A stretch of DNA of 64,000 nt from Clostridia bacterium (GTDB taxonomy: Bacteria; Bacillota; Clostridia; Christensenellales; Borkfalkiaceae), in the NCBI GenBank assembly GCA_900769545.1, contig CAAGGZ010000079.1:1-64000 (forward strand), in the 5' to 3' direction. This document shows positions 28,301 to 35,755 of the stretch, one piece after another (the first letter of the stretch is position 1; the number at the start of each line of letters is the position of its first letter). Made by a program: the position numbers and the translations under genes. The notes below the pieces were generated by a model. It did not search any database. It saw only the letters and a list, made by a program, of their open reading frames with translations, and was not told the DNA's origin.

Positions 28301-28921
28301 ACTCAAAGGCCCAAGGCGGCGTTCCGCTTCATCGATACGCTGACGGTAAATGAACAGATTTTCGTTGGAATCGGCGATTTTACGTTCGATTTCCTGCTTA
28401 CGGTTTTTGTATACCATAAGCCCCAACGCTTCCTCGAAGATGAGACGTCTGTCTTCCAAACGCGCGTTCATAATCTGGTCTACCTTACCCTGACCGATGA
28501 TGGAGTAACCCTCTTTACCGAGTCCAATACCGTGGAACAACGTAACGATGTCCTTCAAACGGCTGGGTTGGTTGTTGATGAGATATTTACTTTCGCCCGT
28601 ACGGTAAAGACGGCGCGTCATCGAAACTTCGGGCGCGTCCACACCGGGGAAAATACTCTTTTCATTATCGAACACCAACGATACCTCGCAGTACGACTGC
28701 GGTTTACGCTCCAACGTACCCCCGAAGATAACGTCTTGCATGTTGCTACCACGCAAGGACTTCGCCGACTGTTCGCCGAGCACCCAACGCACTGCGTCGG
28801 CAACGTTACTCTTACCGCAGCCGTTAGGCCCTACGATACAGGTAACGCCCTGTTCAAATCGAACAATCGTCTTGTCGGCAAACGATTTAAAGCCGACCAA
28901 CTGTATTTCCTTTAAATCCAA
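25322..28921 (-). CDS. smc: Chromosome segregation ATPase SMC
   Basis: A 1199-residue condensin subunit that extrudes DNA loops with ScpA/ScpB. The N-terminal head has GPNGCGKSNVADAVRWVLGE. Two long coiled coils (about 170-500 and 680-1000) flank the hinge (GALADIVSTDQRYEKAIETA, then TKSGGVVTFLP-like NGGVVTFLP and STSGAMTGGS). The C-terminal head has LLSGGERALTAIAILFAI (signature) and CILDEIEAALDDANVDRF (Walker B). Full family length. It follows rnc by 32 bases, the common rnc-smc-ftsY order. Confidence 0.98.
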   Translation of the reverse strand: MDLKEIQLVGFKSFADKTIVRFEQGVTCIVGPNGCGKSNVADAVRWVLGEQSAKSLRGSNMQDVIFGGTLERKPQSYCEVSLVFDNEKSIFPGVDAPEVSMTRRLYRTGESKYLINNQPSRLKDIVTLFHGIGLGKEGYSIIGQGKVDQIMNARLEDRRLIFEEALGLMVYKNRKQEIERKIADSNENLFIYRQRIDEAERRLGPLSKQAEAAREYNEYSQSLKINEANTYIYRYENAENEKSKFKKDIVTISDKIISLNTQIERINRRLEENRERISRADAGLTELNDRRVELSVGNERKDGELKLVRERIKTYRSQIVAAAEALLASKNRIGEIDDETAITTRKNDEAVKRISEIETQTEVLRAAVAALDKKIEVFEKLSDENRLSQLSEADNLAEMKKNLGTLAARMEATKDRIEELSAALKKAEERKERLTDELNSVRKDMKSLRDMSSTGMREFEEKQEEAREMQLAVNDLNQDLFNSNGQLASLRENLEMYISLKNRFEGYKESVRRLLSVSKTNPEVGKHLHGALADIVSTDQRYEKAIETAFGGAMQNVVTATADDARYLIEYLKRTNGGVVTFLPVASMRPRPDSREIQRALDERGAMGLATQLVQYEDYYYNVISNLLGNTLICDTIANATTIAKKYGNLFKIVTLDGDTVSTSGAMTGGSSRRDSGSLLSNERKIQECKENIARKQKYIEKLKIMIAQHEKERQAAEDAVEALREKYQGATSEIAGLTQRETALTQQITEAESDIQTYAEALSELKRKFQELKSEEENSSLSEEQIAARRKSAEAEMENQRSQCDQFKEERTEKSTLLRQLEIEYASLNADIKKQRENIERITAEKEELVKRILEMEQEKTETQDKLDVLEAEAAEKELTEEEKAAVQEIMDKIAELSKEKEEINANNLALEEERTQLQETLTKSSDKRYKCEIEISKIDTNLENMRLRIEEAYGMDYEGCLALRREDFNVEEAATLITALKRKITMLGAVNPNAVEEFEYEKTHCDEMVTQRDDLQKAIDDLQAALDEIRGEMLRIFNEGFEQINENFKITFKELFGGGKAELEIDYVEGEDPLNAGIEIIACPPGKKLTKISLLSGGERALTAIAILFAILKARPMPFCILDEIEAALDDANVDRFASYLKRFSEETQFIVITHRKPTMNQADTLFGVTMQEKGVSKIVSVKLAEVESRLGAGTVE

Positions 28922-28953
28922 AATGTACTCCTTGTGATATATCTATATCTGCT

Positions 28954-29649
28954 TTATTTTTTTCTTTTTCCGTTTTTAAAGGCTCTGTCCGCCTTTACAA
29001 GCAAGACATACAACGCCTCTGCGGCGTTTTGCTCCGCCGCCTTTTTACTGCCGCCTACGCCTTTTGCGCTGCGCAAGCCCGCTGTCGCTTCGCACACAAA
29101 GGTAGGCGCGTTATCCTTCCCCGATTTTTTACAAACGTATTTGGGAACGTCCTCCCCCCTGCCTTGCAGGTATTCCTGCAACACACTCTTGGGGTTTTTC
29201 TCCTGCGAAGTTTTATGAAGCCCCGCATACGTATAGACAAACGTCTTCGCCGCTTCATAACCGCCGTCCAAATACACCGCCGCCGTCAACGTTTCAAAAA
29301 TGCTGGAAACCGTTTTTCTACCGATGTTTTCCGCCCTACCTTCCACGAGAAGGTATTGCTTTACATTCAGCCGTTCTACCGCTTCAAACAGAGCCTCCTC
29401 GCAAACGAGCGTTTGCCGCTCTTTCGTCAGCGCCCCTTCCTGCGCGTCGACGCGGTTCAAGAATTGCCATTCCGTCACCACGAGCTGTAAAACGGTATCG
29501 CCTAAATATTCCAAACGTTCGTTGTCCTTACCGCCGTGTTTATTGGCGTAGGTGGAGTGCGTAAACGCCTCTACCAGCAACTTTTTATCTCGAAACGTGT
29601 AACCGATTTTCTTCTCTATTTCAACAAATGGAAAGCGTTCTGCGCTCAT
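28954..29649 (-). CDS. rnc: Ribonuclease III
   Basis: A 231-residue dsRNA endonuclease for rRNA and mRNA processing. The signature NERLEYLGDTVLQLVVTEW and the second acidic cluster (SIFETLTAAVYLDGG) form the catalytic domain; the last 75 residues are a dsRNA-binding domain (KSVLQEYLQGRGEDVPKYVC ... GVGGSKKAAEQNAAEALY). The start overlaps the plsX stop (ATGA), showing translational coupling. Confidence 0.96.
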   Translation of the reverse strand: MSAERFPFVEIEKKIGYTFRDKKLLVEAFTHSTYANKHGGKDNERLEYLGDTVLQLVVTEWQFLNRVDAQEGALTKERQTLVCEEALFEAVERLNVKQYLLVEGRAENIGRKTVSSIFETLTAAVYLDGGYEAAKTFVYTYAGLHKTSQEKNPKSVLQEYLQGRGEDVPKYVCKKSGKDNAPTFVCEATAGLRSAKGVGGSKKAAEQNAAEALYVLLVKADRAFKNGKRKK

Positions 29650-30698
29650 TCTGCGTTACCTGCGGCTTCGCGCGCTTTCGCTTGAATCGCTTCCAAATCC
29701 ACTTCGTCGATCATTTTCTTAATCTTGCCCGTCATATCGCCGCGTACTGCATTTGCCGCCTGCGAAATGCACACAGAGAAGCTTCTTGCCTTGGAGTTGC
29801 CGTGTCCCTTTACAACCGCTTTATTCAAGCCAAGGAACATTGCGCCGCCAACCGCTTCATAGTCCATACCCTTTTTAATTTTTTTGATAACGCCGCCCGA
29901 AACAAGCGCGCAGAAATACGTCCAAGGGTTACGCTTAAATTCACGCTTCATAATGGTGGAAATGGCTTTACCGCAGCCTTCAGCCGACTTCATAGCGATA
30001 TTGCCCGTAAAGCCGTCCGCAACCATAACGTCCACGTCGCCGAACATCAAATCGCGTCCCTCGCGGTTACCCACGTAGTTCACACAATCGATTTCCTTAA
30101 GCAACGCATTCGTTTCCTGATGCAAAGCAAGTCCTTTATGGTCTTCCGTACCGTTGTTCAACAAACCCACAGAAGGGTTTTGGATTCCGTACACCGTCTG
30201 CGCGTACGCCGAAGCCATCAAGGCGAAATGTACAAGATTGATAGGCTTACATTCCAAATTTGCACCGCAGTCGCAAAGGAATACACCGCCGCCGCTATGC
30301 TTGGGAACGATGGGACAGAGCGCAGGACGGGAAACGCCCTTCAATCTACCCAAAACAAGCACGCCTGCCGTCAGCACCGCGCCCGTAGAGCCCGAGGACA
30401 CCAAACCGTCCGCCTTGCCTTCCTTGAGCAATCTAAAAGCCACAACCGTCGAGGAATCTCTTTTGGTTTTTACCGCTTTGGTGGGAATTTCATTCATACC
30501 GATGACTTCCGTCGTATGCACGATTTCCAAACGGCTCTCGTCGTACTTACAATCTTTAAGCACTTCTTTAATTTGCACTTCATCGCCGCAAAGAATCAAA
30601 TACAAATCTTTATCTTTCTGCAAGGCGGCTATCGAGCCCAACACCTGCTGTTGCGGCGCAAAATCGCCGCCCATTGCGTCTACTACGATTCTCGTCAT
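29646..30698 (-). CDS. plsX: Phosphate acyltransferase PlsX
   Basis: A 350-residue enzyme that converts acyl-ACP to acyl-phosphate for phospholipid synthesis. It opens RIVVDAMGGDFAPQQQVLGS and contains SSGSTGAVLTAGVLVLGRL and NNGTEDHKGLALHQET. It shares a four-base overlap with rnc. The acpP gene that often lies between plsX and rnc is absent. Confidence 0.96.
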   Translation of the reverse strand: MTRIVVDAMGGDFAPQQQVLGSIAALQKDKDLYLILCGDEVQIKEVLKDCKYDESRLEIVHTTEVIGMNEIPTKAVKTKRDSSTVVAFRLLKEGKADGLVSSGSTGAVLTAGVLVLGRLKGVSRPALCPIVPKHSGGGVFLCDCGANLECKPINLVHFALMASAYAQTVYGIQNPSVGLLNNGTEDHKGLALHQETNALLKEIDCVNYVGNREGRDLMFGDVDVMVADGFTGNIAMKSAEGCGKAISTIMKREFKRNPWTYFCALVSGGVIKKIKKGMDYEAVGGAMFLGLNKAVVKGHGNSKARSFSVCISQAANAVRGDMTGKIKKMIDEVDLEAIQAKAREAAGNAE

Positions 30699-30728
30699 TT
30701 TCTTTTCTCCTGTAAAGAAGATTTTATC

Positions 30729-32120
30729 TTAGTATTTCAATTCGCCAAACGTACGAGGATACGGGAGCACGTCACGAATATTCGCAATACCCGTCAGGTA
30801 CATAATCATACGTTCAAAGCCCATGCCGAAACCGCTATGGGTCGTGCCGCCGTAACGGCGAAGGTCGAGATACCACGAATAATCTTCGGGGTTCATACCG
30901 AGCTCCTTAATGCGGTTACAAAGCTTATCGTAGTCGTCTTCTCTTTGCGAGCCGCCGCAAAGCTCCCCAATCCCGGGTACGAGCAAGTCTGCCGCCGCAA
31001 CCGTCTTTCCGTCGGGGTTTTGCTTCATATAGAACGCTTTGATTTCCTTCGGATAATCGGTGAGGAATACGGGCTTTTTGTATACCTGTTCGGTGAGGAA
31101 CTTTTCGTGTTCGCTCTGCAAATCCTTACCCCAGAAAATGTTTTTATCGTCAAATTTATCCACGTTCTGTTTCAAAATTTCAATTGCTTCGGTATAGGAA
31201 AGTCTTACGAATGCGTTCTCGGAAACGTTTTTCAAACGCTCCAACAAGCCCTTATCTACGAACTGATTCAAGAACTCCAATTCGTCCTTACACGTTTCGG
31301 ATACGTAGTCGATGATGTATTTCACCATCGCTTCCTGTACGTCCATATCGCCTGCCAAATCGCAGAACGCCATTTCGGGTTCAATCATCCAGAACTCCGC
31401 CGCGTGACGCGCAGTATTGGAATGTTCCGCGCGGAAGGTAGGCCCAAACGTGTATACGTTGCCGAATGCCATCGCATACGTTTCCGCGCTGAGCTGACCG
31501 GATACGGTAAGCGAAACCTTTTTCCCGAAGAAATCTTCTTTATAATCCACTTTCTTGGTCTTTGCAATTTCGTCCAAATCGAGCGTCGTTACCTGGAACA
31601 TTGCGCCTGCGCCTTCACAGTCGCTACCCGTCAAAATGGGAGTATGCACGTAAACGAAACCGCGGTCGTTAAAGAACTTATGCACTGCAATCGCCGCTTC
31701 GCTGCGGATTCTAAACGCCGCGCCAAACAAGTTGGTACGAGGACGAAGATATGCGATTTCACGCAAAAATTCTACGCCGTGACGCTTTTTTTGCAAAGGA
31801 TAATCGGGGGTGGATTCACCCTCTACGATAATTTCCGTCGCCTTAATTTCGTAAGGCTGTTTATTTTCGGGCGTCAAAACGACAACACCCTTTACAATCA
31901 ATGCGCAACCGACGTTTTCTTTTGCAATTACGTCGTAGTTTTCAAGATTTGCGCGCTCGAAAACGATCTGCGTATTTTTAAAACAACTGCCGTCGTTAAG
32001 CTCGATAAACCCGAATGCTTTCGAGTCGCGAATCGTCTTAGCCCATCCCGCAACGGTGACGCTTTTCCCATCGTACGCGGAAACGTTTTCGTTGAGTTTT
32101 TTCAGTTGAATTCTTTCCAT
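30729..32120 (-). CDS. asnS: Asparagine--tRNA ligase
   Basis: A 463-residue class II aminoacyl-tRNA synthetase. The N-terminal OB fold carries [20 protein letters not shown]. Motif 2 reads [20 protein letters not shown], and motif 3 [16 protein letters not shown]. The MIEPEMAF segment is typical of AsnRS. AspRS is ruled out by length and the absence of a GAD insertion. It has its own promoter, with plsX 30 bases downstream. Confidence 0.97.
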   Translation of the reverse strand: MERIQLKKLNENVSAYDGKSVTVAGWAKTIRDSKAFGFIELNDGSCFKNTQIVFERANLENYDVIAKENVGCALIVKGVVVLTPENKQPYEIKATEIIVEGESTPDYPLQKKRHGVEFLREIAYLRPRTNLFGAAFRIRSEAAIAVHKFFNDRGFVYVHTPILTGSDCEGAGAMFQVTTLDLDEIAKTKKVDYKEDFFGKKVSLTVSGQLSAETYAMAFGNVYTFGPTFRAEHSNTARHAAEFWMIEPEMAFCDLAGDMDVQEAMVKYIIDYVSETCKDELEFLNQFVDKGLLERLKNVSENAFVRLSYTEAIEILKQNVDKFDDKNIFWGKDLQSEHEKFLTEQVYKKPVFLTDYPKEIKAFYMKQNPDGKTVAAADLLVPGIGELCGGSQREDDYDKLCNRIKELGMNPEDYSWYLDLRRYGGTTHSGFGMGFERMIMYLTGIANIRDVLPYPRTFGELKY

Positions 32121-32183
32121 GTTAACCTGCCTTTGTTTGATAAAAAAGTCAATTATCTACTTTTTCCGATTTTTTACTTCCTT

Positions 32184-32212
32184 ATTATAGCATTTTTCTT
32201 CGAAAAACACAA
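32184..32212 (-). promoter_or_regulatory. Likely promoter of asnS
   Basis: TTGTGT (32207-32212), 17 bases, TATAAT (32184-32189) on the minus strand. No T-box leader could be recognised in the short leader of about 55 bases. Confidence 0.6.
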
Positions 32213-32236
32213 ACGTTTGAAGGGATTTCCCGTCAT

Positions 32237-33088
32237 TTAATTTGTCGGATTAACATTTTTTTTGACAATTATCCCCTGAACGGGACGATACTCGTCTACT
32301 CGCAGCCTTTTTCTGCTGATAAGCTGCTTACCGCGATAGCGTTCCAAATACATTTCGCTTTTTATTCCACTTTTCTCCGCGCGGAGTACACCCTCCTTAT
32401 CCCCCGTTTTCACAATGGGCGGCGGAGGTGGGATTTCTTCTAAGACTTTGGAAATAATCTCGTACCTGTCCCCCTCGTTTTGTCCAAAAACGCTAACGCT
32501 AAGACCACCGTCCGACACCGAAAAACAAAGTCGCACCGAAAACGAATACGGATTAAAAAAACAAAGATCGCTATGCGATGACACCATAGCGTCTCTTGAA
32601 GGAGCAATATACCCAACCGCAAGTGAGTGGGGATGAAACTCTGTCACTTCAATCCCAGCCTTTAAAACAGCGTTATACAGCGTTGTGCTCACCTGACAAA
32701 CACCGCCGCCAACCCCTTCGACGTACTCGCCGTTTACAATTATTTTCGCTTGCTGAAAGCCTGCCGCTTTTGTGCGCTCCCCAACCGTTTTATTGAAAGA
32801 AAACTCCCCGTACGCCTGCACCGTAATACCGTCGAGTAAGTTCGCCGCAATTCGAATATTCTCACACCTGCCCCACTCCTTTACATTAAAATAAGTAGTA
32901 TACGCAGACATTTTCACCCACTGATTTTCCGCAAAAACACGGTTCTTTTTGTCATTTTTGGGAAAAATAGGCAAAAACGAAAAGAAAAAAACGCCCACCA
33001 GGAGCGTTGTTATTCTTTTAAACAGTTTTTCTTTCAACTCGACCATACCCCCTTCAAAACGGAAATTTTTACCATTAAACGCATACAT
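32237..33088 (-). CDS. VanW-family protein
   Basis: About 270-283 residues. After a hydrophobic signal-anchor helix (ITTLLVGVFFFSFLPIF) lies the VanW domain: ANLLDGITVQAYGEFSFNKT, GERTKAAGFQQAKIIVNGEY, GGGVCQVSTTLYNAVLKAG and PYSFSVRLCF. The tail contains a Pro run and a G5-like segment. VanW was named from a vancomycin-resistance cluster, but its activity is unknown; here no van genes are near. The start is uncertain: ATG 33088, ATG 33046 and TTG 33037 are in frame, and both ATGs lie in copies of the dispersed motif. A cell-wall role is inferred. Confidence 0.82.
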   Translation of the reverse strand: MYAFNGKNFRFEGGMVELKEKLFKRITTLLVGVFFFSFLPIFPKNDKKNRVFAENQWVKMSAYTTYFNVKEWGRCENIRIAANLLDGITVQAYGEFSFNKTVGERTKAAGFQQAKIIVNGEYVEGVGGGVCQVSTTLYNAVLKAGIEVTEFHPHSLAVGYIAPSRDAMVSSHSDLCFFNPYSFSVRLCFSVSDGGLSVSVFGQNEGDRYEIISKVLEEIPPPPPIVKTGDKEGVLRAEKSGIKSEMYLERYRGKQLISRKRLRVDEYRPVQGIIVKKNVNPTN

Positions 33089-33097
33089 GGTGCCGCC
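33043..33097 (-). repeat. Phased motif pair, locus E
   Basis: TTCAACTCGACCATACCCCC at 33043 and TTAAACGCATACATGGTGCC at 33075 on the plus strand, 32 bases apart. Each contains one of the two possible ATG starts of the vanW-family gene. Confidence 0.5.
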
Positions 33098-33128
33098 GTT
33101 TTCAACAGTATGTGTATTCCTTCATTTC

Positions 33129-34235
33129 TTATTGCTTCTTTTTTGTTTTTTCGGGCAATATACGCCCGTTTTCAATACGAATCTTATTACACTCCGCGCC
33201 GTAAAGCACACGCTCCGTATGCGTACAAGTGAGCATCGTTTGTACGTTCTCGATGCACTGCAACAATTTCTTGCGCCTTGTCATATCCAACTCACTCATA
33301 ACGTCGTCAAGCACGAGAATGGGATTTTCCCCCGAAAGCGCTTTAAATATCTGCACTTCTGACAACTTCAAGGCAAGCGCCGCCGTGCGCGTTTGTCCCT
33401 GCGAAGCGTACGCCTTAGCGTCCACGCCGCCAATAAAAATATTCAAATCGTCTCTATGCGGCCCCACCGTTGTAAACCCAAGCCGCAAGTCTTTTTCATA
33501 GTTGTTGCTCAATTTCCGCGCCAAAGCCGCCGCAATATCCGACTCCTCCCCCTCAAATTTCTTATCGGGACGGATTTCAAGCTCCTCTTTATCGTTCGTC
33601 AAAAAGGCGTGATATTCTTTCGCATACGGAGCAAGCTTTTCGGTAAACTCCGCGCGTTTTTTAATAATAATCGCCGCATATTTGCAAAGCTGCTCATCCC
33701 AAACAGGCAAAGTATCCAAAATTAAAGAAACGTCCTTGTTTTTCAAGAGCATATTACGCTGGTCGAGAATTTTATTATAACGGAGCAACGCCGTATAATA
33801 CGCAGGCGAGGTCTGCGAAATGGAAATATTCATAAACCGACGGCGTTCCTCAGGCCCGTCTTGAATCAAGCGCAGCTCCCCAGGTGAGAAAAAGACGCTG
33901 TTGATATGCCCCATAAGGTCGGCATTTTTAGCAATTTTACTGCCATTGACGCGAATTTCACGTTTGTTTTCGTAAATATTCGCCTCAATCGTAACCGTTC
34001 CGTAACGATTCTCCGCTTCAGCGACGATTTTTGCGGACTCCGCACCCATTCGAATGAGCTGTTTGTCGTGCCGAATACGAAGCGACGCACCCGTACAAAG
34101 GTAAAACACCGCCTCCGCGCAGTTGGTTTTCCCCTGCGCGTTTTTTCCGAACAGCACGTTCAAACCTTCCGAAAAGGTGAAATGCTCGCTCTCGTAATTT
34201 CTGAAATTTTGAAGGAATAAATTTTTTATTTGCAT
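33129..34235 (-). CDS. recF: DNA replication/repair protein RecF
   Basis: A 368-residue SMC-like ATPase that loads RecA at gaps. The opening IKNLFLQNFRNYESEHFTFS, Walker A VLFGKNAQGKTNCAEAV, the signature (YASQGQTRTAALALKL) and Walker B NPILVLDDVMSELD are present. ATG 34235 follows a GAGG at short spacing. It is transcribed away from dnaA rather than downstream of dnaA-dnaN. Confidence 0.95.
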   Translation of the reverse strand: MQIKNLFLQNFRNYESEHFTFSEGLNVLFGKNAQGKTNCAEAVFYLCTGASLRIRHDKQLIRMGAESAKIVAEAENRYGTVTIEANIYENKREIRVNGSKIAKNADLMGHINSVFFSPGELRLIQDGPEERRRFMNISISQTSPAYYTALLRYNKILDQRNMLLKNKDVSLILDTLPVWDEQLCKYAAIIIKKRAEFTEKLAPYAKEYHAFLTNDKEELEIRPDKKFEGEESDIAAALARKLSNNYEKDLRLGFTTVGPHRDDLNIFIGGVDAKAYASQGQTRTAALALKLSEVQIFKALSGENPILVLDDVMSELDMTRRKKLLQCIENVQTMLTCTHTERVLYGAECNKIRIENGRILPEKTKKKQ

Positions 34236-34364
34236 AATCCTCAAAAAACCCGCCGAAATTGCTTTCTTTTCCTCGAAATTTGTATTATAATTATATCAAA
34301 TAATTCTGAAAAAAACAAGATTTACAGAGCAGATAAAAAAAATTTTTCTAAATAGGGGTAAACA
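34236..34364. other. AT-rich divergent intergenic region between recF and dnaA
   Basis: About 130 bases, very AT-rich, with TATAAT-like strings on both strands (34284-34291). No TTATCCACA-type DnaA box cluster was found here or in the 56 bases after dnaA, so an origin is not supported. Confidence 0.5.
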
Positions 34365-35699
34365 ATGGCTGAAAGCACGCAACTTCACTTTATCTGGAAG
34401 CAAGTACTCTCCAAAGCGGAAATGTTGATTTCCACCGTCTCTTTCGACGCATTCATTAAGGAATTGGAGCCCGTCGACCTTGTCGGTCGTCGGATTATTT
34501 TGCGCGCTTCGAGCGATTTGGCGGCAAATACCGTCATGAAAAAACACGCGGACAAGCTCCGCGAAGCCATTGTGAAATGCGATTTGGGCTTTAACGACTT
34601 CCGCTTAATCGTAAACGGCAGCGACGACTTCCCCATCAACATCGAGGAAGACGCCGCCGATTCTTTCCAGCCCGCCCCTATCAATAAGAATTTTACCTTC
34701 GATTCCTTCGTAGCAGGCGCAGGCAGTAAATTTGTTTACGCCGCCGCAAAGTCGGTTGCAGAAGCCCCCGGAGAAGCATTCAATCCTCTCTTTATCTACG
34801 GGGAATCGGGCTTAGGCAAAACGCACCTTATGCACGCAATTGCCAATTACGTAACGCAACACCACCCCGACAAAAAGGTTCTCTATACCACTTGCGAAAA
34901 CTTTTTGAACGAGTTTATCGACTCCATCGCGCAAAAGAACGGCGCAAAATTCCGTTTCCATTACCGCAACGTGGATATTTTGATGATCGACGATATTCAA
35001 TTCTTGAAAGCGAGAACGCAGCTACAGGAAGAATTTTTCCATACCTTTAACGAGCTGTCGGCGCAAAACAAGCAAATTGTCCTCACGTCCGACCGTCCGC
35101 CGAAAGAAATTGCAACACTAGAGGAGCGTTTACGTACTCGTTTCGAAGGCGGTATGATTGTAGATATTCAACCGCCCGATTTGGAAACGAAAATCGCCAT
35201 ATTAAAACGCAAGGCATTGGATAGAAAATGCCCCGTTTCGGACGACGTACTTGAATTTCTTGCTTGCGATTCGGGTCACGACGTTCGAACGCTGGAAGGC
35301 AGGCTCACCAAAGTTATTTTCGCAAGTAAATTACACGAGGAGCCTATCTCCCTTTCGCTCGCAAAGCTCGCCCTCAGCGAGTCGGTAAACGAAGAAACGG
35401 AGCAAGACGAAATCACGCCCGAAAAAATCCTCAATACCGTTTGCGCCTATTTCAAACAAAAGAAAGACGACCTTTTGGGCAAAGGCAAAAAGGCAGACTT
35501 GGTAAAAGCGCGCCAAATTTGCGCTTATCTCTTATGCGAAATGCTCTCTCTCCCCCTTGTTTCCGTTGGCAACATTTTAGGTGGGCGCGACCATACGACA
35601 ATTATGTACGCGCGTGATAAAATGGAAAAAATGATAACTTTGAACGATAAAATCGCCAAAGAAATCGACGATATTAAAAGTATTATTTTGAAAAAGTAA
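34365..35699 (+). CDS. dnaA: Chromosomal replication initiator DnaA
   Basis: A 444-residue AAA+ initiator. Domain I (residues 1-80) interacts with helicase loaders. Domain III begins FDSFVAGAGSKFVYAAAKSV with Walker A GESGLGKTHLMHAI and Walker B ILMIDDIQFLKART. Domain IV ends with the DnaA-box-binding signature GGRDHTTIMYARDKMEK. AGGGG precedes the start. dnaN does not follow; mnmG does. Confidence 0.98.
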   Translation: MAESTQLHFIWKQVLSKAEMLISTVSFDAFIKELEPVDLVGRRIILRASSDLAANTVMKKHADKLREAIVKCDLGFNDFRLIVNGSDDFPINIEEDAADSFQPAPINKNFTFDSFVAGAGSKFVYAAAKSVAEAPGEAFNPLFIYGESGLGKTHLMHAIANYVTQHHPDKKVLYTTCENFLNEFIDSIAQKNGAKFRFHYRNVDILMIDDIQFLKARTQLQEEFFHTFNELSAQNKQIVLTSDRPPKEIATLEERLRTRFEGGMIVDIQPPDLETKIAILKRKALDRKCPVSDDVLEFLACDSGHDVRTLEGRLTKVIFASKLHEEPISLSLAKLALSESVNEETEQDEITPEKILNTVCAYFKQKKDDLLGKGKKADLVKARQICAYLLCEMLSLPLVSVGNILGGRDHTTIMYARDKMEKMITLNDKIAKEIDDIKSIILKK

Positions 35700-35710
35700 A
35701 ACTATACGTT

Positions 35711-35742
35711 ACAGCTCCCTTCTTTTTGAGGGAGCTGTTTGG
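35711..35742 (+). terminator. Terminator after dnaA
   Basis: Stem ACAGCTCCCT/AGGGAGCTGT directly behind the stop. The T run after it is short (TTT). It ends about 15 bases before the mnmG start. Confidence 0.7.
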
Positions 35743-35755
35743 GAAATATACGAAT

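Noticed and set aside
32121..32183. T-box leader for asnS
   Set aside because: The untranslated leader is only about 55 bases and lacks the AGGGTGGNACCGCG core.
29628..32240. Very long plus-strand open frame (about 870 codons) opposite plsX and asnS
   Set aside because: Antisense shadow of two clear minus-strand genes. The translation is low-quality, without domains, and has no ribosome site. The same applies to the long frames opposite pnp (38636-40822) and smc (26519-28915).
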